Source: Oceanospirillum sp048268485 (GTDB lineage Bacteria; Pseudomonadota; Gammaproteobacteria; Pseudomonadales; Halomonadaceae). Taken from it: DNA of 64,000 nucleotides. Location: assembly GCA_048268485.1 (NCBI GenBank), contig JBLWVL010000010.1, positions 54,346-118,345 on the forward strand, in the 5' to 3' direction. Below are positions 1 through 7,122 of this stretch, piece by piece. Each line of letters starts with the position of its first letter. Positions within the stretch are counted from its first letter, which is position 1. Both the position numbers and the translations under genes were made by a program. Under the pieces are notes generated by a model that was given only the letters and a program-made list of their open reading frames with translations, was not told the origin of the DNA and searched no databases.

Positions 1-2092
1 AGGTACGGTACTTTCGTTATCGTTTGCATCCTTGCTTTTTGGTGGCGGTAGTTATAGTCAATTTCAGGCGGGTATTACCACACTGCTGATGACGGCTGTT
101 ATCGCAACACTTGCTATTGGCTTCTTTAGTTCCCGGGATGGCATGGCTGCTATCCCATTGCCAAGTGCTGTGGCAATGACTGCCGCTCTTGTTGCAGAGC
201 AAACGATAGCCCAGCAGGATATTCGCCTGGTTATGATTTGCGGCACCTTACTGGCTGCCTTGGTGATGCTTTTGTTGGGTCAGGCGCGGTTGGGGCGCGT
301 GATTCGTTATCTGCCTTTGCCTGTGCTGGCGGGCTTTCTAGCCGGGGTTGGTTGGCTGTTTTTCAGCGGTGGCATTCGATTGGTTCAGCCGGAGTTGCTC
401 AGCCTTGATCTCGTGCTGAACCCTTCCGTCTGGCTGGTGGTTTTTTTTGGTGGCTTGCTGTTTTTTGCTCAGAAAAAGCTGGGCGGATCTATGGTGTTGC
501 CAACAGGCTTTCTGATTCTTATCTTCCTGTTTAATTTGCTCGGTGCTGGCTTCCCTGAGTGGTCTGGTGGCTGGTTCTTCGATGGACGAACACTCTCTTT
601 CTGGTCTATGAACTGGCTGCCCAGATATGATCGCATCGGGGTGTCTGACGCAATCAATTTGCCATGGGGCGGTATTTTGACACTGGCATTGATCAGTGTT
701 TTCTCCATGTTGCTTCAGGCGACATCTCTTGAACTGGCCGTTGGGGATAGTATTGATCTGGATAGAGAACTGAAGGTCGCATCGGGCGCTAACCTGCTGA
801 CAGGCTTGATGGGTGGTTCAGTAGCATCCTTGTCTTTAAGTCAGACCACATTGAATCAACAGATGGGCGGGCAAGGTAAGTCTCCTGCCGTTATTGCGGC
901 TCTCATCCTGCTGGTTTTCTGCCTTGCCGGTAGTTCTGTATGGGCTTATTTACCATTACCTGCAGTGGCTGTAGTGTTGGTATATCAGGGGCTGATTTTT
1001 ATGGATCAGTGGCTGTACCAATCCCGTAGTCGATTTGGAATGATGGATTATCAGATTATTGCTCTGATCTTCACCGTGATCATTCTGAGTGGTTTTTTAC
1101 CCGCGGTGCTGCTGGGCACCCTGATTACGATTCTGATGTTTGTCCGCCAGTACAGTCGCTTGCGGGTCATTCATCACAACACAGATGCAACAACATTGCG
1201 TAGCCGTGTGGAACGGCCTTTACGTCATAAAAAGGCACTGGAGAAATATGGCAACCGGGTTCGGGTTGTACGCCTGAAAGGCTTTTTGTTCTTTGGCACA
1301 GCTTATACTTTGCTGGAAGAGTTGAAGACGATGCTCCAGCCTCCCTGTGTTTTTATGATTCTTGATTTTTCGCGAGTCAGTGGCACAGATTCCTCAACAG
1401 CAAATGCGTTGCTTCGACTGCATCAGGCTTGTGTTCAGAGAAATATTATTCTGATATTGACAGCGGTCCCCTATGAGTTGAAACAACTGCTGGAATCCTC
1501 TGATCTGAAGATGCTTGAGGATGGCGAAGAAACTAAGCTTACAACCCGTGGGTTGATGGATACTGTGGGCTTATTTGTTAATTGGGATCGTGCTCTTGAA
1601 TGGTGTGAAAACGAGCTGATCAGCCGCTTGCCGACAAATGAGTCGGGCGAGTACACGCTGGAGTCTGTTCTCAAAGAGCGCCTGGACCTGTTGCCCTATG
1701 AGGTGGTGCATCTGGTACGCTATTTTGAGCCGGTTGAAGCCAAAGCGGGCGAAACCTTTATCAGGCAGGGTGATAAAGCGGACTCTCTGTATCTGATTAC
1801 CAAGGGCAAAGTGGATATTGAGCTGGAGATAGGTGAAGAAAACCGTCAGCGCCTGAAAACTATGATGCCCGGAACGATTATTGGTGAAATGGGCGTTTAT
1901 ACCGGAGGTATACGCACTGCTTCGGCCACGGCTGTGGTGGATACTCAGCTTATGCGTTTGACGGCTAAGTCTCTGCAGGATATGGAATCCCATAATCAGC
2001 TAATGGCCGTTCGTTTGCATCGCTTCGTCGTAATGCTGTTAACCCAGCGTTTGACTGATTCAAACAAGGTGCTTGAAGAGCTGTTCGATTAG
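1..2092 (+). CDS. SulP anion transporter with STAS and cyclic-nucleotide-binding domains (5' partial)
   Basis: Inner-membrane SulP/SLC26-type permease, probably for sulfate, bicarbonate or a related anion. The frame is open from base 2, so the true start lies left of the window; the first TTG at 32 is probably internal. About 385 visible residues form hydrophobic helices. A STAS domain follows (roughly residues 405-510, with the FLDFSRVSGTDSS-like core), then a cyclic-nucleotide-binding cupin (roughly 560-680, with the GTIIGEMG and RTASATA motifs). The three-domain order is known among bacterial SulP proteins and suggests nucleotide gating, but ligand and substrate cannot be told from sequence. 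It ends at a bidirectional terminator facing the T6SS cassette. Confidence 0.9.
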   Translation, partial: GTVLSLSFASLLFGGGSYSQFQAGITTLLMTAVIATLAIGFFSSRDGMAAIPLPSAVAMTAALVAEQTIAQQDIRLVMICGTLLAALVMLLLGQARLGRVIRYLPLPVLAGFLAGVGWLFFSGGIRLVQPELLSLDLVLNPSVWLVVFFGGLLFFAQKKLGGSMVLPTGFLILIFLFNLLGAGFPEWSGGWFFDGRTLSFWSMNWLPRYDRIGVSDAINLPWGGILTLALISVFSMLLQATSLELAVGDSIDLDRELKVASGANLLTGLMGGSVASLSLSQTTLNQQMGGQGKSPAVIAALILLVFCLAGSSVWAYLPLPAVAVVLVYQGLIFMDQWLYQSRSRFGMMDYQIIALIFTVIILSGFLPAVLLGTLITILMFVRQYSRLRVIHHNTDATTLRSRVERPLRHKKALEKYGNRVRVVRLKGFLFFGTAYTLLEELKTMLQPPCVFMILDFSRVSGTDSSTANALLRLHQACVQRNIILILTAVPYELKQLLESSDLKMLEDGEETKLTTRGLMDTVGLFVNWDRALEWCENELISRLPTNESGEYTLESVLKERLDLLPYEVVHLVRYFEPVEAKAGETFIRQGDKADSLYLITKGKVDIELEIGEENRQRLKTMMPGTIIGEMGVYTGGIRTASATAVVDTQLMRLTAKSLQDMESHNQLMAVRLHRFVVMLLTQRLTDSNKVLEELFD

Positions 2093-2115
2093 GCCTGTAT
2101 CTTCTGTCAAACAGT

Positions 2116-2147
2116 AAAAATGCCGCTGATTGTGAAGCGGCATTTTT
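2116..2147. terminator. bidirectional intrinsic terminator
   Basis: Perfect 12-bp stem (AAAAATGCCGCT with AGCGGCATTTTT) and an 8-nt loop, with an A-run on the left and a T-run on the right. It can end both the SulP gene on the plus strand and the T6SS spike cassette on the minus strand. Confidence 0.85.
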
Positions 2148-2170
2148 ATTGGGTATCTCAGGGGCGGCCT

Positions 2171-2866
2171 TCAACCCATATGGATTCGCTTACCATCCAC
2201 CTGTACATCTTTACGGGCTTTTATGATCGTATGCTCAGCTCTAAGCGAAGCGGTCTTGTCGACCTGTTGGATAAGGCTGCCCGCCTTTTGTACATCCTGT
2301 TCTTCAACCTTTCTGTCACTGCGTTTGAAGCGTTGCCTGAATGTGCCGGCCTTCTGTTCCGCCCAGTCACTGATCCATGATAATTTTGTGAAACGACCGT
2401 TAAACTCTGATATCTGCGTGACCAGGTCAAGTATCCGTACCCTGCTTCTAAGTGCTGCCAAACTGAAGTCTGCAGCGGTTAAGGACGTTTTTCCTGTGCT
2501 GTTAATTGCTATCTCTTCATGGCTTTCCAGTGATATTTTTTTACTGCTTTTTAGCTCAACCCCCTGGGGAAAGCTCTGCTTTGCAGGGCTTGGGTTCAGG
2601 CGGGTGAGAATATTTGTTACAAAGTAGCCCGCATCAGAATCTGCCAGAAGTACAGTGTCACCCTCTTCCGGCTGGGTATGGCAGCTGAATGCAATCTGGG
2701 CCTTAATCACTCCGGTGGGTGCTTTCAGCATCAGTTCGGCTGCATTATCTGAAGAAACTGTGATGACATCTGCTGTCATTAGCTTATTGCCATGCAATAA
2801 AACCGGATGAGCCGCTGCATGGCTATCCTTGTGTTCTGCCGAACAGTTTTCTGAGTATATTGACAT
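2171..2866 (-). CDS. DUF3540 family T6SS-associated protein
   Basis: 231-residue soluble protein of the DUF3540 family, usually found beside vgrG, DUF2169 and PAAR-like DUF4150 genes. The N-terminal half has the beta-rich pattern of the family (GDTVLLAD, GYFVTNIL). The middle (ELKSSKKISLESHEEIAINS) resembles a short repetitive beta segment, as in VgrG tails. The C-terminal part is charged and helical (AEHTIIKARKDVQVDGKRIHMG). It lies 5 bp after the DUF4150 gene as the last member of the leftward cassette. Its molecular role is not established; help with spike or effector assembly is inferred from context. Confidence 0.85.
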   Translation of the reverse strand: MSIYSENCSAEHKDSHAAAHPVLLHGNKLMTADVITVSSDNAAELMLKAPTGVIKAQIAFSCHTQPEEGDTVLLADSDAGYFVTNILTRLNPSPAKQSFPQGVELKSSKKISLESHEEIAINSTGKTSLTAADFSLAALRSRVRILDLVTQISEFNGRFTKLSWISDWAEQKAGTFRQRFKRSDRKVEEQDVQKAGSLIQQVDKTASLRAEHTIIKARKDVQVDGKRIHMG

Positions 2867-2871
2867 CTTGA

Positions 2872-3282
2872 TTACCCCATGAGCATAACTTTAGATTGTG
2901 CCGGTTTAATGGTGACTCCCGGAGGGCCGTTCTGAGGTGCACCATTCTGGCCGGTCATCGCGCTGAGCTTAGTTGCTGGCTGCCCTTGAATCATAACTTT
3001 CATGCTGCCCAGCATGTGGCGACATTCACTCATGATCTTACTGGAGATAAGGCCGCCGGCTACACCTGGCGTATCCCCCATGCTTAAGGGGACAAGGGTC
3101 TTCAAGGAGTGGGCGGGCATATTCATCATCATCACTTTGGTTGATGCTGTGCCGGGATTCGCCATCATACTGTTGGCCTGATTCGGAAAGGGCATAGGTA
3201 TGGGGGGCGCCGGAGGTGCAGGGACTTTACACACATCGGGCATCATCATGCTCATGGCACCCTGTTGACTGTTGGCGAACAT
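2872..3282 (-). CDS. DUF4150 PAAR-like spike-tip protein
   Basis: 136-residue PAAR-like protein of the DUF4150 family. The start is rich in Met and Pro (PDVCKVPAPPAPPIPMPFPNQ), as in this family. The conserved core follows (MGDTPGVAGGLIS, then a GQPATKL-type segment). By family it should cap the VgrG trimer and sharpen or arm the secreted spike. Many DUF4150 proteins carry a C-terminal toxin, but this one ends right after the domain, so no effector is attached. It sits between a pentapeptide-repeat gene and DUF3540 in one cassette. Confidence 0.88.
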   Translation of the reverse strand: MFANSQQGAMSMMMPDVCKVPAPPAPPIPMPFPNQANSMMANPGTASTKVMMMNMPAHSLKTLVPLSMGDTPGVAGGLISSKIMSECRHMLGSMKVMIQGQPATKLSAMTGQNGAPQNGPPGVTIKPAQSKVMLMG

Positions 3283-3345
3283 ATGGAATCCTTGCTGATA
3301 TACCAGTAGAGTCTTTCTGAACTTATCTTAACTGCTTTTGCTGCT

Positions 3346-4446
3346 TTAATGCTTTCTTGCCAGAGGTTTTTGCCATAACTCTGCTTTGAGTCTTTTTTCA
3401 TCCGTAGGCAAGGCATCCTGTTGGTTACTACCTGTCCAGTCCGTATCTTCAACCTTTACATTATGAAGGTTGCAGCGTGTTAGTTCGCACCCTGTCAGTA
3501 CCGCCTGATAAAGATTTGCGTTGCTAAGATCTGAATAGGTTAATACAGAGTTTGCAAGATTTGCTTGCTGCAGCTGCACATCCGACAGTTGACTCATTTC
3601 CAGACGGCAGTTTTTTAACTGAATCCGGTTCATCTGCGAACTTTGAAAGCTTGCCTGATCAAGCTGGCTATTATTGAGGGTCGCATCGTTCAGCTCGCAC
3701 CCGGCCATTAAAGCCCCTGTCGCCTGAACCCCATTCATTTGAGCGTTATTCAGCTGGCAGCCGGAAAGATTGGTTTGAACCAGGATTGCGCCATCTGCTT
3801 TGAGGTTGTTCAGAATACAATTCATAAACTGAGTCATAGACAGATCCCGCTTTGTAAAATCAACACCTGTAAGGTCTGCTTCGGCGATCAGTAGCTTTGC
3901 CAAACTATTTTCCGTGAAAGGGAAGGGGTTCATTTTACACTGGTAAAGGCTAAGGCGCTCTGTCATCCCTTCCGTGCTGGAGCACTGGGTCAGGTCAGAC
4001 TCGAAAAAGGTGGTATGCTCGAAATGGCAACCGGTGAACTGGCACTGTTCCAGGCTGTTTTGCTCAAAGGATGCGTGCAGAAAATTGGTCTTATTGAACT
4101 GGGAATGCAGCCATTTGCAGGCCAACCACTGGTTCTGTTTGAGATCGGATTCCTTAAAAAGACAGCGAGTGAACTCATTTTTCAGCCATTGGCTACTCTC
4201 AAAATCACAGAGAATAAACTGGCTATCGCTAAATTGGCAGGTGGCGAAAACGCTTTCCCGCAGATCACACTGCTCAAAGCGACACTGCTCAAACCGGCAG
4301 TTGCTGAAACGGGCTACCGCCAGGTCTGTGCTTGAAAATGTTTCTTTTTGGAAAACCCGATCGAGGATTTCTTCATCAGATTTGATCTGGAACTGAAGCG
4401 CTTCAGTTAGCTGGGTTACGGGAGCCGTTGTCATGAGGGTTGCCAC
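3346..4446 (-). CDS. pentapeptide-repeat protein, T6SS cassette (second copy)
   Basis: 366-residue protein made almost wholly of pentapeptide repeats of the A(D/N)LXX/CXFXX type (runs such as CRFEQCRFEQCDLRES and LANSVLTYSDLSNANLYQAVL), predicted to fold as a right-handed quadrilateral beta-helix. No signal peptide or membrane segment is seen. Its start overlaps the end of the preceding pentapeptide gene by 16 bp, implying coupled translation. Such proteins accompany DUF2169 and DUF3540 in T6SS loci; an adaptor, scaffold or cargo role is inferred. No enzymatic motif was found. Confidence 0.88.
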   Translation of the reverse strand: MATLMTTAPVTQLTEALQFQIKSDEEILDRVFQKETFSSTDLAVARFSNCRFEQCRFEQCDLRESVFATCQFSDSQFILCDFESSQWLKNEFTRCLFKESDLKQNQWLACKWLHSQFNKTNFLHASFEQNSLEQCQFTGCHFEHTTFFESDLTQCSSTEGMTERLSLYQCKMNPFPFTENSLAKLLIAEADLTGVDFTKRDLSMTQFMNCILNNLKADGAILVQTNLSGCQLNNAQMNGVQATGALMAGCELNDATLNNSQLDQASFQSSQMNRIQLKNCRLEMSQLSDVQLQQANLANSVLTYSDLSNANLYQAVLTGCELTRCNLHNVKVEDTDWTGSNQQDALPTDEKRLKAELWQKPLARKH

Positions 4447-5357
4447 TCTTCCAGTTGCGTCTGATCAAGGTTTGATTTCTTAAACCCGGTTTTACCAAAA
4501 GTTGCCAGGTAAAAGTCTGCACTGTAAAGGTTGCAGGCTTCGAAATCGGTTGATCTCAGGTCCGCTTCCAGCCACAGGGTGTAGGTTAGCAGGCTGCCAT
4601 AGAAATCTGCTGAGGAACAATCAGCCCTGACCCAGACGCTTCTCTCGGCACTGACTCTGTTAAGTGAGGCTTCTGTTAACACGCAGTCACTGAAGTTGAC
4701 GCTGTGAAGCTCTGCTTCATCAAAATGGGATTTGCTCAGCTTTGCTTCAGCAAAACTGGCATTCACCAGGTAAGCGGCGGTGAAGTTTGCACCCTCCAGT
4801 TGGCAGGCGGCAAGGAAGCGAGCGTTTTCAAGGTTTGCCCGGATAAACTGACTGTGTTGCAGATTGCAGTCCAGCCAGCTGCATCTTGGGGAATAGAGCT
4901 CACGATGAATGCTTGTGGTCAGGTTACATTCCAGAAAAGAGGCGTCGCTAAGATCACAGTGCTCGGTTTGCCAGTTACTGAAATGGGTCTGACTGAAGTT
5001 TGCTCCGACAAAGGCGTCATTTGTGTTTTTTACTCCTGTCAGCTGGCCCTCTATCCATTCACAGGCTTGCCACTGGTTTTTTTCACTTTGGCATTCTGAC
5101 CAGCAGCAGCTGATAAACAAGCTATTGTTGAATTGAGTTTGAGTAAAAACACATTTTCTAAACTGACACTCATTCCACTGACTACCGGTGAGTTGTATTT
5201 CAGATAAGGTACATTCATTAAAGTGACAACGGGAGAAGCTCCAGCCTGAAAGATCAAGCTGAGTCAGGTTGATCTGATTGAGTATGGCATTTTCAAGTAT
5301 GCCTTCAGCGGGCAGAGTATCGCCCTGGACCTGTTGGATAAACGCTTCAAGATTCAT
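4431..5357 (-). CDS. pentapeptide-repeat protein, T6SS cassette (first copy)
   Basis: 308-residue pentapeptide-repeat protein. Repeats begin near residue 25 (ILNQINLTQLDLSGWSF) and run to the C terminus, with many Cys and Asn/Asp at the i-2 and i positions. It shares architecture with the next gene but not close sequence, suggesting an old duplication or two partners. It overlaps the DUF2169 gene by 4 bp (ATGA-type coupling) and the next pentapeptide gene by 16 bp, so all three are probably one translational unit. No catalytic residues are recognisable. Confidence 0.88.
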   Translation of the reverse strand: MNLEAFIQQVQGDTLPAEGILENAILNQINLTQLDLSGWSFSRCHFNECTLSEIQLTGSQWNECQFRKCVFTQTQFNNSLFISCCWSECQSEKNQWQACEWIEGQLTGVKNTNDAFVGANFSQTHFSNWQTEHCDLSDASFLECNLTTSIHRELYSPRCSWLDCNLQHSQFIRANLENARFLAACQLEGANFTAAYLVNASFAEAKLSKSHFDEAELHSVNFSDCVLTEASLNRVSAERSVWVRADCSSADFYGSLLTYTLWLEADLRSTDFEACNLYSADFYLATFGKTGFKKSNLDQTQLEEWQPS

Positions 5358-7120
5358 GGTTTTCCTGATAAGCCTTTTAGCAGATTTAAAATTGCCTTGG
5401 TGCCTATATCACTGGGCTGATCTAATTCACTCTTATCTCCGGGATAAGCATCATAAAGTTGAGCTAATTCCATGGACACCCGGTTGAGCTGATCTTCTAC
5501 TAAAGGCTCCAGGGTCGTAAAGTCAGGGGATTGTCCGGGTTTGGCCAGTGATCTGGCAATCTCGTTATCTATAGCCGCATTGCCACTTTCAGGAATAGCG
5601 CTACTGCTTGCATCAGCTAGTTCTCCTGCACGATTAAGCTGCTCCTGTACCAAGGGGTCCGCTTCAGGATTTTCAGGGTCAGGGAGTGCCTGGTCAGGGA
5701 ACAGCTGGGCTAACATCTGGTTAATCAATGCTGGAATCTGGTCTGGCTCCGCTTGTATTAGCTCATTGAGCTGCTGATCGGTCAAACCCATCGCTTCAAA
5801 TTGTGTTTTTAAGGCATCCGCAACTTGCTCTGCTTGGGCGGCGGTGATCTTATCCGCTACCATTGCAGGTTTACTTGTAGTGGGGGCTTCAGTATCTGAG
5901 GTTGTGGCGTCTTTCGAACCCTGGCCGCCCCCCGCTGATTTTGCAGCGGCCACCGCCATTTTACCGGCAAGCCCTCCTGCAGCCGCCAGTGCAGCTAGGG
6001 TCAACGTTCCGGGGCGTGCAATTTCAGTTTTGTCCGGTCCGGGTATTACCAAAGGAGTTAACGGCTCTTTGACCTGTGAAGGGCGCAAAGGGCTGTAGTC
6101 AAGAATCTCTTCATCGGTAATGGTGTCGCTGCGCCTGAGGTGCAGGTGATTGGAAAAATGTTGTAGGGTACGGTTTTCAGGTTGATCGATGGCGGAATAT
6201 GAGGCCAGTAGTGCCGTTACCTCGCTGCCATCGATGGAGGTGATCTCAAGTTCTGTTCGGCCGATAACAACTTGCATGTTGATATCGGGCAATAATATTA
6301 AGGTGTCGGTCACCGTCTGATGCAGAGAGGTTTGCCCCTTTATTTCTGCCAGGAATTGCAGCTGATAGTCCGGTGTCAGACCTTCAATTTTCCGATGATG
6401 AGGATGCATATTCTCCAACAGGATCGGAGTGTTGCCAGGCACGTAGTGCTCAAACCATTGATCTTTTGCCGCCTGCATAAAAAAATCCGGACTAAGATCA
6501 CGGGCTAAGAAAGGAGCGTCATGTTCTTGCCAGAGCTCGTCATAGGTGCCCCAGAGTTTTTTGCGGGGCATCCAGTCAACAGAGGTGGCGTTAAGTCCTG
6601 CCGGTGCAGGTTTCTGATGTTTTTTTACCAGCAGTTGATCCGGGTATTCCAACTGAGGCATCGGCGTGTCGCTTTCCAGAGGGTGGCCTTTGCCTGTGGG
6701 GTTTCGATCGTCATCTTTTCCCCCGAAACCCACCTCATAGGTCAGAGGGATTTGGGTAAAAGGCTCCGGGGTTGTTGGTGTCAGGATGTTACGCCAAAGA
6801 CGCTCCCCGGTAACCATGAGCTCTTTTTTGATACTGCCAACCTGTAGCAGAACGTTATCGGAACTGATCGCAAAGCCGTCGGGAGCGTAGTAATTTCCGT
6901 AGACCAAAACCTCGCCACGGGGTTTGGGGTAGCCCAGGTCAAAACATTCCGCTTTAGGAATCACCTCCATAATACCGTTCCAGGCATCCTGGGTGGAGTA
7001 GGGTTGATGGTTGTCGATGGGTGTTGCCAGCATCAGACTGACAGCCAGCCTCTGTTTGCCCTTCCAGGCGTAAGGAAGGGTTTGGATTGTAATTTCCGGC
7101 GGTGCGATCAGTTGCGTCAT
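5354..7120 (-). CDS. DUF2169 domain protein (T6SS effector-loading chaperone type)
   Basis: 588-residue protein. The first ~310 residues match the DUF2169 family (PPEITIQTLPYAWKGKQRL at the start; a FGYPKPRGE-like segment; YEVGFGGKDDD). In studied T6SSs DUF2169 proteins act as adaptors or chaperones that load PAAR-effector cargo onto VgrG. From about residue 365 there is a low-complexity Ala-rich stretch (LAALAAAGGLAGKMAVAAAKS) and then a ~200-residue acidic, Pro/Gln/Ala-rich tail with no recognised fold. It lies 2 bp after vgrG and overlaps the first pentapeptide gene. Confidence 0.88.
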   Translation of the reverse strand: MTQLIAPPEITIQTLPYAWKGKQRLAVSLMLATPIDNHQPYSTQDAWNGIMEVIPKAECFDLGYPKPRGEVLVYGNYYAPDGFAISSDNVLLQVGSIKKELMVTGERLWRNILTPTTPEPFTQIPLTYEVGFGGKDDDRNPTGKGHPLESDTPMPQLEYPDQLLVKKHQKPAPAGLNATSVDWMPRKKLWGTYDELWQEHDAPFLARDLSPDFFMQAAKDQWFEHYVPGNTPILLENMHPHHRKIEGLTPDYQLQFLAEIKGQTSLHQTVTDTLILLPDINMQVVIGRTELEITSIDGSEVTALLASYSAIDQPENRTLQHFSNHLHLRRSDTITDEEILDYSPLRPSQVKEPLTPLVIPGPDKTEIARPGTLTLAALAAAGGLAGKMAVAAAKSAGGGQGSKDATTSDTEAPTTSKPAMVADKITAAQAEQVADALKTQFEAMGLTDQQLNELIQAEPDQIPALINQMLAQLFPDQALPDPENPEADPLVQEQLNRAGELADASSSAIPESGNAAIDNEIARSLAKPGQSPDFTTLEPLVEDQLNRVSMELAQLYDAYPGDKSELDQPSDIGTKAILNLLKGLSGKP

Positions 7121-7122
7121 AA

